A stretch of 64,000 nucleotides of DNA from Sphingobium naphthae (lineage in GTDB: Bacteria; Pseudomonadota; Alphaproteobacteria; Sphingomonadales; Sphingomonadaceae): assembly GCF_020782235.1 (NCBI RefSeq), contig NZ_JAJGNO010000002.1, positions 62,001 to 126,000 of the forward strand, written 5' to 3'. The notes beneath the pieces were generated by a model that saw only the letters and a list, made by a program, of their open reading frames with translations, did not search any database and was not told the DNA's origin. Positions 18,935 through 27,142 of the stretch are shown one piece after another (position 1 is the stretch's first letter; the number at the start of each line of letters is the position of its first letter). A program made the position numbers and the translations under genes.

Positions 18935-20532
18935 GCGGACCGGTTCTCGACACCGCGCTCTCGCCCGACAGCGAGGCGTTTCGGGCCAATGCCGCGCATA
19001 ACCGCGCGCTGGCCGACCAGCTGCGCGCCGATGTCGCCGCCGCGGCGCTGGGCGGGGGCGACGCATCGCGCGCGCGCCATGTCGGGCGCGGCAAGTTGCT
19101 GCCGCGCGATCGGGTGGACCATCTGCTCGACGCCGGCAGCCCCTTTCTCGAAATCGGGCAGCTCGCCGCCCATGGCCTTTATGGCGGCGATGTCGCGGGA
19201 GCGGGAATCGTCGCGGGCATCGGCCGGGTCCATGGCCGCCAGGTGATGATCGCCGCCAATGACGCGACGGTGAAGGGCGGCACCTATTTCCCGATGACGG
19301 TCAAGAAGCATTTGCGCGCGCAGGAGATCGCGCTCGAAAATCATCTGCCCTGCATCTATCTGGTCGACAGCGGCGGCGCGAACCTGCCTCATCAAGCGGA
19401 GGTGTTTCCCGACCGCGATCATTTCGGCCGCATCTTCTACAATCAGGCGCAAATGTCGGCGCGCGGCATTCCCCAGATCGCCTGCGTCATGGGCAGCTGC
19501 ACCGCCGGCGGCGCCTATGTCCCCGCCATGTGCGACGAAAGCGTCATCGTCCGCAACCAGGGCACCATCTTCCTCGCCGGCCCACCGCTGGTGCAGGCCG
19601 CCACCGGAGAGGTCATCAGCGCGGAGGATCTGGGCGGCGGCGACCTGCATGGCCGCAAGTCGGGCGTGGTCGATCATGTCGCCGACGATGACGATCATGC
19701 GCTCAGCATCGTGCGCGACATCGTCTCGACCCTCGCGCCGCAGGGGACGCCGTCGGTCAACCTGCGCGATCCCCTCCCGCCCCGCCATGACCCCGCCGAT
19801 CTATACGGCATCGTGCCGCAGGATGTGCGCGCGCCCTATGACGTGCGCGAAGTCATCGCCCGCATCATCGACGGCAGCGCATTTCACGAGTTCAAGCCGC
19901 TCTACGGCACGACCCTGGTGTGCGGCTTCGCGCATATCTGGGGCATGCCCGTCGCGATCCTGGCCAATAATGGCGTCCTGTTCAGCGAAAGCGCGGTCAA
20001 GGGCGCGCATTTCATCGAACTGGCCTGCCAGCGCCGCGTGCCCTTGCTCTTCCTCCAGAATATCTCGGGCTTCATGGTCGGCGGCCGCTACGAAGCGGAA
20101 GGGATCGCCAAACATGGCGCCAAGCTGGTGACCGCCGTCGCCACCGCCAGCGTGCCCAAGATCACCGTGCTGATCGGCGGCAGCTTCGGCGCTGGCAATT
20201 ACGGCATGTGCGGCCGCGCCTATGGCCCGCGCTTCCTCTTCAGCTGGCCCAACAGCCGCATTTCGGTGATGGGCGGCGAACAGGCGGCCTCCGTCCTCGC
20301 CACCGTCCACCGCGACGCCTCGCGCTGGACGCCGGAAGAGGCCGAAGCCTTCAAGGACCCTATTCGCCGCAAATATGAGGAGGAGGGCAGTCCCTGGTAC
20401 GCGACCGCGCGCCTGTGGGACGATGGCATCATCGACCCGGTGCAGACGCGCGATGTCCTGGGCCTCGCCTTCGCCGCCGCGCTCAACGCGCCCATCGCCG
20501 ACCGCCCGTCCTTCGGCGTCTTCCGGATGTGA
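18931..20532 (+). CDS. liuB: Methylcrotonyl-CoA carboxylase, carboxyltransferase (beta) subunit
   Basis: The 533-residue protein belongs to the acyl-CoA carboxyltransferase family. It has the crotonase-like N and C halves, with [21 protein letters not shown], a [13 protein letters not shown] stretch, [17 protein letters not shown] and the C-terminal [15 protein letters not shown]. These are hallmarks of MccB/LiuB, which transfers CO2 from carboxybiotin to 3-methylcrotonyl-CoA. A GTG start overlaps the dehydrogenase stop (GTGA). Its biotin-carrying partner is two genes downstream, separated from it by a barstar-like gene. Confidence 0.92.
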   Translation: MSGPVLDTALSPDSEAFRANAAHNRALADQLRADVAAAALGGGDASRARHVGRGKLLPRDRVDHLLDAGSPFLEIGQLAAHGLYGGDVAGAGIVAGIGRVHGRQVMIAANDATVKGGTYFPMTVKKHLRAQEIALENHLPCIYLVDSGGANLPHQAEVFPDRDHFGRIFYNQAQMSARGIPQIACVMGSCTAGGAYVPAMCDESVIVRNQGTIFLAGPPLVQAATGEVISAEDLGGGDLHGRKSGVVDHVADDDDHALSIVRDIVSTLAPQGTPSVNLRDPLPPRHDPADLYGIVPQDVRAPYDVREVIARIIDGSAFHEFKPLYGTTLVCGFAHIWGMPVAILANNGVLFSESAVKGAHFIELACQRRVPLLFLQNISGFMVGGRYEAEGIAKHGAKLVTAVATASVPKITVLIGGSFGAGNYGMCGRAYGPRFLFSWPNSRISVMGGEQAASVLATVHRDASRWTPEEAEAFKDPIRRKYEEEGSPWYATARLWDDGIIDPVQTRDVLGLAFAAALNAPIADRPSFGVFRM

Positions 20533-20813
20533 TGGCCATGCGCGTGCGCATCGACGGGTCCGAGATCCAGACCGAAGCCCAGTTCCACGCGGCGCTGCGG
20601 CAGGCGTCGGGTGTCGACTGGTATGGCGGCAATCTGGACGCCCTGTTCGATTTGCTGGTGGCGGTGGTCCCGCCGCCGATCGACCTGCACTGGACCAATG
20701 CCGCCACGTCGCGGGCTGCGATCGGCGCGCGGTTCGACCGCCTGCTGACCGTCATCTTCGACGCGATCGCCTATCGCGGCGCCGACGCCATCATCTTCAG
20801 GCTGGAGTCCTGA
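20532..20813 (+). CDS. Barstar-like protein inside the leucine operon
   Basis: This 93-residue protein carries VDWYGGNLDALFDLLVAVVPPP and a following ATSRAAIGARFDRLLTVIFDA helix, which matches the barstar fold (ribonuclease inhibitor). The YGGNLDALFDLL helix is the part of barstar that plugs the barnase active site. It lies between the two carboxylase subunit genes: its ATG shares one base with the liuB stop (TGATG), and it ends two bases before the liuD ATG. No barnase-like ribonuclease gene is visible anywhere in the window. It could be an orphan inhibitor of a distant toxin or have adopted a carboxylase-related role. A second ATG at 20538 would shorten it by two residues. Confidence 0.72.
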   Translation: MAMRVRIDGSEIQTEAQFHAALRQASGVDWYGGNLDALFDLLVAVVPPPIDLHWTNAATSRAAIGARFDRLLTVIFDAIAYRGADAIIFRLES

Positions 20814-20815
20814 CC

Positions 20816-22678
20816 ATGCTTGCCTCCCTTCTCATCGCCAATCGCGGCGAAATCGCCTGCCGCATCATCCGCACCGCGCGGCGGCTCGGCATCCGCACCG
20901 TGGCAGTCTATTCCGACGCCGATGCACAGGCGCTGCATGTCGCCATGGCGGATGACGCCGTGCGCATCGGCCCCGCGCCCGTCCGCGAAAGCTATTTGCT
21001 GGGCGATCGCATCATCGCCGCGGCGCGCGACATGGGCGCGCAGGCGATCCATCCCGGCTATGGCTTCCTGTCGGAAAATGCGCAGTTCGCGCAAGCGGTG
21101 ATCGACGCCGGGCTCATCTGGGTCGGGCCCGATCCCGCCAGCATCACCGCCATGGGGCTCAAGGACGCGGCCAAGGCGCTGATGGCCGATGCGGGCGTGC
21201 CGGTGACGCCCGGCTATCTTGGCGACAATCAGGACCCCGATCATCTGGCGGATCAGGCCGCCGCGATCGGCTATCCCGTGCTCATCAAGGCGGTGGCGGG
21301 CGGCGGCGGCAAGGGGATGCGGCTGGTGGAACGGCCCGCCGACTTCGCCGACGCGCTTCTCTCCTGCCAGCGCGAAGCGGCCGCCTCCTTCGGCAACGCC
21401 CATGTGCTGATCGAAAAATATATCGAGCGCCCGCGCCATATCGAGGTGCAGGTGTTCGGCGACCGCCATGGCAATATCGTCCATCTGTTCGAACGCGACT
21501 GCTCGCTCCAGCGCCGCCATCAGAAGGTGATCGAGGAAGCACCCGCACCGGGTATGGACGCCGCCACGCGCGACGCCCTCTGCGCCGCCGCCGTCCGCTC
21601 CGCGCGGGCCGTCGATTATGTCGGGGCCGGGACGATCGAGTTCATCGCCGATGCGTCCGAAGGACTGCGCGCCGATCGCATCTGGTTCATGGAAATGAAC
21701 ACGCGGCTTCAGGTCGAACATCCCGTCACCGAAGCGATCACGGGGCAGGACCTTGTCGAATGGCAGTTGCGCGTCGCGTCGGGCGAGCCGCTTCCCCTCG
21801 CGCAGGCGGATCTGTCCATCACGGGCTGGGCGATGGAAGCGCGCCTCTATGCCGAAGATCCGGCCAAGGGCTTCCTGCCCTCGATCGGCCGCCTCGACGC
21901 CTTCGACCTGGGCGACAGCGTCCGGGTGGATACCGGCGTCGGGCAGGGCGCGAGCATATCGCCCTTTTATGATCCGATGATCGCCAAGCTGATTGCCCAT
22001 GGCGACAGCCGCGACGCCGCCCGCACCGCGCTCGCGGCGGCGCTCGACCGCTCGGTGGTCTGGCCGCTGCGGACCAATGCCGGCTTCCTGGTCCGGGCGC
22101 TGCGCCACGCCGATTTCGCCGCGGGCGACATCGACACCGGCCTCATCGCGCGGGAAGGGGAGGCGCTGATGCCGGCGACGCTGCCCAGCGAACCTACGCT
22201 GGCGCAGGCGGCTGCCCGGATCGGCGGCGCGGGGGCGCTTGCGGGCTTTCGCCTCAACGCCGCGCCGCAGCGGCAGGCGCGCGTCCTGGTCGATGGCCAG
22301 CCCGTCGACGTGGCGATCGATGCGCCCCTCGCGCCCGCCGCCGGGGCGATCGGCCCGGCGCCGCTCGCCCGCACCCTCGTCACAGAACAGGGGCGCAGCT
22401 GGCAGGTCACCCCCTGGCGCGCGGCGACCAGCGGTGCGACGGCGGCGGGCGACGGCGCGATCCTCGCCCCCATGCCTGGCCGCATCATCGCGGTGTCGGT
22501 GGCGCCGGGGGACAAGGTGACAAAGGGGCAGAAACTCGTCACGCTGGAAGCCATGAAGATGGAACATGGACTGACCGCCCCCTTCGACGGCATCGTCGAG
22601 GACATGCCGCATGACGAGGGCGCGCAGGTGCAGGAAGGCATGCTGCTCGCGCGCATCGTTGCGGAGGATGCGGCATGA
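20816..22678 (+). CDS. liuD: Methylcrotonyl-CoA carboxylase, biotin carboxylase/BCCP (alpha) subunit
   Basis: The 620-residue protein starts LASLLIANRGEIACRIIRTA, the biotin carboxylase N-terminal domain. An ATP-grasp domain follows (IKAVAGGGGKGMRLV, about residues 160-170), then the active-site MEMNTRLQVEHPVTE (about 285-300) and the BC C-terminal domain. At the C-terminus is a biotinyl domain with EAMKMEH, whose lysine (about K583) carries biotin. This is the usual MccA/LiuD arrangement. It carboxylates its own biotin with ATP and bicarbonate and works with LiuB on 3-methylcrotonyl-CoA. Its stop overlaps the MaoC gene by four bases. Confidence 0.92.
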   Translation: MLASLLIANRGEIACRIIRTARRLGIRTVAVYSDADAQALHVAMADDAVRIGPAPVRESYLLGDRIIAAARDMGAQAIHPGYGFLSENAQFAQAVIDAGLIWVGPDPASITAMGLKDAAKALMADAGVPVTPGYLGDNQDPDHLADQAAAIGYPVLIKAVAGGGGKGMRLVERPADFADALLSCQREAAASFGNAHVLIEKYIERPRHIEVQVFGDRHGNIVHLFERDCSLQRRHQKVIEEAPAPGMDAATRDALCAAAVRSARAVDYVGAGTIEFIADASEGLRADRIWFMEMNTRLQVEHPVTEAITGQDLVEWQLRVASGEPLPLAQADLSITGWAMEARLYAEDPAKGFLPSIGRLDAFDLGDSVRVDTGVGQGASISPFYDPMIAKLIAHGDSRDAARTALAAALDRSVVWPLRTNAGFLVRALRHADFAAGDIDTGLIAREGEALMPATLPSEPTLAQAAARIGGAGALAGFRLNAAPQRQARVLVDGQPVDVAIDAPLAPAAGAIGPAPLARTLVTEQGRSWQVTPWRAATSGATAAGDGAILAPMPGRIIAVSVAPGDKVTKGQKLVTLEAMKMEHGLTAPFDGIVEDMPHDEGAQVQEGMLLARIVAEDAA

Positions 22679-23127
22679 GCGGACGACATTATGACGAATG
22701 GCGGATCGGCGACCGGATCGATCATCCGATCCGCCGGACCGTGACCGAAACCGACAATCTCCTCTTCTCGACCATGACGCATAATCCGCAGCCGCTGCAC
22801 ATCGATGCGGAGGCCGCGCGCGCCAGCGAGTTCGGCCAGATCCTCGTCAACGGCACCTTCACCTTCGCGCTGATGATCGGCCTGTCGGTCGGGGAAACGA
22901 CGCTCGGCACGCTGGTCGCCAATCTGGGCTATGACAAATTGGTGATGCCAAAACCGGTTTTCCTTGGCGACACGCTGCGCGCCGCCAGCGAAGTCGTCGA
23001 TCTGCGCGACAGCCAGTCCCGCCCCGCCGCCGGGCTCGTCACCTTCCGTCATGACCTGCGCAACCAGCGCGACGAGATCGTCTGCCAATGCCTGCGCACC
23101 GCCTTGCTGCACCGGCGGTCGGCATGA
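22675..23127 (+). CDS. MaoC-type hotdog hydratase
   Basis: The 150-residue protein is a single-hotdog MaoC-family dehydratase. It has MTHNPQPLHIDAEAA at about 38-52, the place where R-specific enoyl-CoA hydratases have their catalytic Asp/His pair. The histidine is present, but the usual aspartate position is not obvious. It continues with FGQILVNGTFTFALMIGLSV, typical of the group. The ATG overlaps the liuD stop and its own stop overlaps the following lyase (ATGA at 23124), so all are one transcript. Position suggests hydration of an unsaturated branched acyl-CoA such as 3-methylglutaconyl-CoA or mesaconyl-CoA; this is inference. Confidence 0.85.
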   Translation: MSGRHYDEWRIGDRIDHPIRRTVTETDNLLFSTMTHNPQPLHIDAEAARASEFGQILVNGTFTFALMIGLSVGETTLGTLVANLGYDKLVMPKPVFLGDTLRAASEVVDLRDSQSRPAAGLVTFRHDLRNQRDEIVCQCLRTALLHRRSA

Positions 23128-23960
23128 GGCTGCGCTCGCTGCTGTTCGTGCCCGGCGATCGGCCGGAGCGCTTCGCCAAGGCCGCGGAGAGCGGCGCCGA
23201 CGCCATCATCCTCGATCTGGAGGATAGCGTCGCGCCCGCCGCCAAGGACAAGGCGCGCGCCGTCGTTGCCGACTATCTCGCCGCGCCCCTTTCCGGGCCG
23301 GTGCGCCGCCTCGTGCGCATCAATCCCGTGGATGGCGGCACGCTGGCGGAGGATCTTGCCGCCGCGCAGGGCTGCGACGCGATCATGCTGCCCAAGAGCG
23401 AAGGCGCGCAGACGGTCGGAACCTTGGCCGCGCGCCTCGCGCCCGGCGTGCGCATCCTGCCGATTGCCACCGAAACGCCGCGCGCCATCTTTGCGCTGGG
23501 CGACTATGGCGAAGTCGCCGACCGGCTCTGCGGCCTGACCTGGGGCGCGGAGGATCTGCCCGCCGCGATCGGTGCCGCTGGCAGCCGTCAGCCCGACGGA
23601 CGCTATACGTCCCCCTATGAAATAGTGCGCGCCCTCACCCTGTTCGGCGCGCATGCCGCCGGCGTCGCCGCGATCGAAACCGTCTATCCCGCCATAGGCG
23701 ACGCGGACGGCCTCGCCGCCTATGCCGCGCGCGGCGTGCAAGACGGCTTTACCGGCATGATGGCGCTTCACCCGGCGCAGGTGCCGATCATCAATGCGGC
23801 CTTCACGCCGACGCCCGAGCAGATCATTCATGCGCAATCGGTTATCGATGCATTCGACCGCGCCCCCGATGCCGGCGTGCTGCTGCTCGACGGACGGATG
23901 ATCGACGCCCCGCATCTGGCTCAGGCGCGTAAGCTACTCGCCCGCGCTGGCCTCGGCTGA
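23124..23960 (+). CDS. CitE-like CoA ester lyase (HpcH/HpaI aldolase family)
   Basis: The 278-residue protein begins MRLRSLLFVPGDRPERFAKA and has DAIILDLEDSVAP (Mg-binding Asp/Glu), VRINPVDGGT, IMLPKSEGAQTV, ILPIATETPRAIF and LTWGAEDLPAAIGA. These are the signatures of the CitE/citramalyl-CoA/malyl-CoA lyase family. Such enzymes split 3-hydroxyacyl-CoA esters to acetyl-CoA and a keto acid. The gene is the last of the leucine operon and immediately follows the MaoC hydratase, a pairing also known from itaconate and mesaconate metabolism. No HMG-CoA lyase of the usual type is visible here, so the reaction it serves is open. Confidence 0.85.
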   Translation: MRLRSLLFVPGDRPERFAKAAESGADAIILDLEDSVAPAAKDKARAVVADYLAAPLSGPVRRLVRINPVDGGTLAEDLAAAQGCDAIMLPKSEGAQTVGTLAARLAPGVRILPIATETPRAIFALGDYGEVADRLCGLTWGAEDLPAAIGAAGSRQPDGRYTSPYEIVRALTLFGAHAAGVAAIETVYPAIGDADGLAAYAARGVQDGFTGMMALHPAQVPIINAAFTPTPEQIIHAQSVIDAFDRAPDAGVLLLDGRMIDAPHLAQARKLLARAGLG

Positions 23961-23990
23961 CGCGGTGCAGTTGTCGCTTTCGCTGTCGCG

Positions 23991-25004
23991 CTACGTCCGC
24001 GCCGCCGCCTCGTAAATGCCATCGATGATCGCGGCCAGCGCGATCAGCTTCTCGCAATCCGGATCATAGCGGTTGGACCGCGCCAGCTGCTGCGCCCATA
24101 GCGTCGCCATCTGTCCGCCCCACGCGTCGCCCGGCTCCGTCAGCCGTTCGCGCTGGGTGCCGCGCAGCAGGTCGGCGCTGAAATCGTAGAAGGACCCATT
24201 CTGGTTGCGGAAGGACGCACCCGCCGCGCTGCCGTAGAAATCGGCGCTGATGACGGCGTCCTGTCCTGCGGGCAGATGCCAGGAACAGGCGATCCGCACC
24301 ACCGTGCCGCCTGCAAGCCGGATCGTCGCCAGACCCAGATCCTCGACCTGCGCCGACCGGTCGGCCAGCGGCTGTCCCTTGCAGAACAGATCGGCCTCGA
24401 TGCTCTCCACTTCCGGGAAGTCGAGCATCCACAGCGCCACATCGATCAGATGCACGCCCAGGTCCATCACGCATCCGCCGCCCGACAGCAGCGGATCGTA
24501 GAACCAGGGCTTGTCCGGACCATAGGCGTTGTGGAACACCAGATCGATCGCATGGACATGCCCCAGCTCGCCGGCCTGAATGCGCTCGCGGATCGCGCGC
24601 ATGCCCGCCGTCCCCCGATAGGAGAGATCGACGCCCAGCAGCCGGTCGGCCCGCCGCGCCGCATCGATCACCGCCGCCACTTCCGCGCGGCTGCGGCCCA
24701 GCGGCTTCTGGCAGAAGACCGCGATGCCGCGGTTCAGCGCCCGGATCGACTGTTCGGCGTGAAGCGCGCTCGGCGTCGCGATGACGATGCCGTCCAGCGC
24801 TTGCTCCAGCAACGCGTCGACATCGTCCAGCTGCACGGCGCCGGGGGCCAGCGCCCCGGCCTGCGCGCTATTGTCGGGCAGCGCGTCGCTGATCGCCGCC
24901 ACCGTGATGGCGTCGGAGCCCAGCATCGCCTCCATCCGGTGCCGGCCGATCCAGCCGACGCCCAGAAAGCCGAGGCGCGGCCGCGTCATGACCAGCGCGC
25001 TCAT
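23991..25004 (-). CDS. Gfo/Idh/MocA-family oxidoreductase
   Basis: The 337-residue protein has an N-terminal NAD(P)-binding Rossmann fold (LGFLGVGWIGRHRMEAML, about 10-28), the family's active-site lysine motif as CQKPLGRSRAEV (about 98-110) and a C-terminal alpha/beta dimer domain (about 135-330). A GGGCVMDLGVHLIDVALWML stretch places the conserved substrate-binding His/Asp residues. The family oxidises sugar hydroxyls or inositols. As last gene of the leftward six-gene operon with inositol-3-phosphate synthase, a role as inositol or glycosyl-inositol dehydrogenase is a fair inference. Its start overlaps the stop of the upstream zinc-type dehydrogenase. Confidence 0.85.
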   Translation of the reverse strand: MSALVMTRPRLGFLGVGWIGRHRMEAMLGSDAITVAAISDALPDNSAQAGALAPGAVQLDDVDALLEQALDGIVIATPSALHAEQSIRALNRGIAVFCQKPLGRSRAEVAAVIDAARRADRLLGVDLSYRGTAGMRAIRERIQAGELGHVHAIDLVFHNAYGPDKPWFYDPLLSGGGCVMDLGVHLIDVALWMLDFPEVESIEADLFCKGQPLADRSAQVEDLGLATIRLAGGTVVRIACSWHLPAGQDAVISADFYGSAAGASFRNQNGSFYDFSADLLRGTQRERLTEPGDAWGGQMATLWAQQLARSNRYDPDCEKLIALAAIIDGIYEAAART

Positions 25005-26005
25005 AGCGTGATCACGGCCTTGACGAAGCCGTCGGGCTTGTCCCGCGTCGCGTCGAGCGCTGCGTTCAGCTGCTCCAGCGGATAGCGGTGCGAGCAGAGC
25101 GGCGCCGGGTCGATCCGCCCCGCCGTCACCGCCGCGATCGCGTCGCGCACGCCCTGCGCATAGATTGCCGGGTCGCGTTCATGGGCATTCACCACGTCGA
25201 TGCCGCGCCAGTTCCACAGCCACATGTTGATCTGGCGGGGGCCATCCTGATGATAGCCGGCGATGACCAGCCGCCCGCGCTCCGCCGTCAATTCGCCCGC
25301 CAGGTCCAGCGGCCATTGCTTGCCGACGGCTTCGATCACGCGCTCGCAAAAGCGACCCTCGGTCAGCGCGCTCACCTGGTCGATGATCGCCTGATGATCG
25401 TCCATCGGGATCGTCTCGTGGGCGCCATGATCGCGCGCCAGCTCGAGCGAGGAGGGCCGGCGGGTAATGGCGATCACCCGCGCGCCCGCTTGCGACGCCA
25501 GTCGGCACAGGATCGCGCCCAGAAACCCGACGCCGATGATCGCGACCGTCTGACCCGCCTGAATGTCGCAGCGGCGGAAGATGTTGAAGGCGCAGCCGAG
25601 CGGCTCGCCGGGAAAGGCCATGCCGTCCAGCGCGGCGGGCAGGGGAACCACCGCCTGCGCGTCCGCTATGTCATATTCGGCATAGCTGGCGTGGGACAGC
25701 GTCGCCACCCGGTCGCCGGGTTGCACGTCGGTGACGCCTTCACCCACGGCATCCACCACGCCCCATCCCTCATGCCCCAGTTCGCCGGGGCGAAGCGGGT
25801 AGCTCTGCCACTCCGGTCCCGCCCAGGGGGTCAGGTTCGACGCGCACACGCCGCACCCTTCCAGCTTCACCCGCACCTGCCCCGGCCCCGGCTCGGGGCG
25901 GGGCAGATGGTCGATGCGCACGGCTCCGGGGCCCGTCACCACCGCCGCCCGCATCAGCGGCGCGTCGACGCTGGCCTGCTTTTCCATCGTCAGAATCTCG
26001 CTCAT
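25001..26005 (-). CDS. Medium-chain zinc-type dehydrogenase (MDR family)
   Basis: The 334-residue protein is a GroES-like/Rossmann medium-chain dehydrogenase. The catalytic-zinc cysteine is in GCGVCASNLTPW (about 50-60) and the histidine in GELGHEGWG. The coenzyme loop is VAIIGVGFLGAILCRLA (about 160-175). The four-cysteine structural-zinc loop is absent: the region after GDRVATLSH goes directly on. It overlaps the inositol-3-phosphate synthase stop by four bases and the Gfo/Idh start by four bases. It probably oxidises or reduces a polyol or sugar intermediate of the cluster's product. Confidence 0.85.
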   Translation of the reverse strand: MSEILTMEKQASVDAPLMRAAVVTGPGAVRIDHLPRPEPGPGQVRVKLEGCGVCASNLTPWAGPEWQSYPLRPGELGHEGWGVVDAVGEGVTDVQPGDRVATLSHASYAEYDIADAQAVVPLPAALDGMAFPGEPLGCAFNIFRRCDIQAGQTVAIIGVGFLGAILCRLASQAGARVIAITRRPSSLELARDHGAHETIPMDDHQAIIDQVSALTEGRFCERVIEAVGKQWPLDLAGELTAERGRLVIAGYHQDGPRQINMWLWNWRGIDVVNAHERDPAIYAQGVRDAIAAVTAGRIDPAPLCSHRYPLEQLNAALDATRDKPDGFVKAVITL

Positions 26006-27123
26006 TCCGCCGCCACCGCCATGATCGCGTCTCCCTTGATGAAGGCTTCCAGCGCCTCATGCGCCAGGTCGTCGGTCATCTGGCGCGGCGGGTGCTTGCA
26101 GAAATAGGCGGCCGCCGGATCGATCGGCCCGCCCAGCCCGCGGTCGCGCGCCAGCTTGGCGCAGCGGATCATGTCGATCGCCACGCCCGCCGAATTGGGG
26201 CTGTCCTCAACCGACAGGCGCAGCTCCAGGTTCATTGGCACGCCGCCGAACAGCTGCCCTTCCATCCGCAGGAAGCAGACCTTGTTGTCATTCTGCCACG
26301 CCACATAGTCGGATGGCCCGACATGGATATTCTCGTCCTCGATTCGGGTGTGCGCCACCGACTGCACCGCTTCGGTCTTGGAAATCTTTTTCGACGCCAG
26401 CCGCTTGCGGTTCGACATGTTGAGGAAGTCGGTATTGCCCCCGGTATTGAGCTGGTAGGTGCGGTCCAGCTTCACGCCGCGCTTGGCGAACAGGTCGGTC
26501 AGCACGCGGTGGACGATGGTCGCGCCCAGCTGCGCCTTGATGTCGTCGCCGATGATCGGCACCCCGGCCTGCCGGAACCGGTCGGCCCATGCGGGGTCGC
26601 TGGCGATGAAGACCGGGATGTTGTTGACGAAGGCGACGCCGGCTTCCAGCGCGCATTCGGCATAGAATTCGGTCGCCTGCTGCGATCCCACCGGCAGATA
26701 GTTGAGCAGCACGTCGACCTTCGCCTCGCGCAGCCGCCGCACCACGCTTTCGCGCGTCGCCTGGGGCGCATCGGCGGGCAGGAAGGTCCGCTCGTCCGGA
26801 TAATCCTCCATATGCTCGGCGACGCCGTCCAGGATGCGGCCCATCTCTACGGTCGTGCCGCTCGGCTTGATGTCCGCGCAGAAAATCTGAGTGCAATTGG
26901 GCTTGGCCAGCACCGCCTCGGCCACATCCTTGCCGACCTTGCGCCGGTCGATGTCCCAGGCCGCCGCCACCTTGATGTCGCAGGGGCGATACCCCCCCAG
27001 ATCCCAATGCATCAACCCGTGATGATCATTGCTCTCGGGCCGGTAGAAGGACAGGCCCTGCACCAGCGAACTGGCGCAGTTGCCCACCCCGATGATGGCG
27101 ATGTTGATGGGGGCTGGCGGCAT
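26002..27123 (-). CDS. ino1: Inositol-3-phosphate synthase
   Basis: The 373-residue protein starts PINIAIIGVGNCASSLVQGL, the NAD-binding loop of myo-inositol-phosphate synthases. It contains VAAAWDIDRRKVGKDV, NYLPVGSQQATEFYAECAL, GDDIKAQLGATIVHRVL and NTGGNTDFLNMSNRKRLASKKISKTEAV, which include the conserved Asn, Asp and Lys residues of the isomerase site. Length matches the shorter archaeal/actinobacterial-type enzymes. The reaction is glucose-6-phosphate to 1D-myo-inositol 3-phosphate with bound NAD. It supplies inositol to the cluster. The histidine phosphatase encoded at the head of the same operon could remove the phosphate. De novo inositol synthesis is not universal in Proteobacteria, so its presence here is informative. 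Confidence 0.92.
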   Translation of the reverse strand: MPPAPINIAIIGVGNCASSLVQGLSFYRPESNDHHGLMHWDLGGYRPCDIKVAAAWDIDRRKVGKDVAEAVLAKPNCTQIFCADIKPSGTTVEMGRILDGVAEHMEDYPDERTFLPADAPQATRESVVRRLREAKVDVLLNYLPVGSQQATEFYAECALEAGVAFVNNIPVFIASDPAWADRFRQAGVPIIGDDIKAQLGATIVHRVLTDLFAKRGVKLDRTYQLNTGGNTDFLNMSNRKRLASKKISKTEAVQSVAHTRIEDENIHVGPSDYVAWQNDNKVCFLRMEGQLFGGVPMNLELRLSVEDSPNSAGVAIDMIRCAKLARDRGLGGPIDPAAAYFCKHPPRQMTDDLAHEALEAFIKGDAIMAVAAE

Positions 27124-27142
27124 GGGACGTCTCCTTCTCGCT

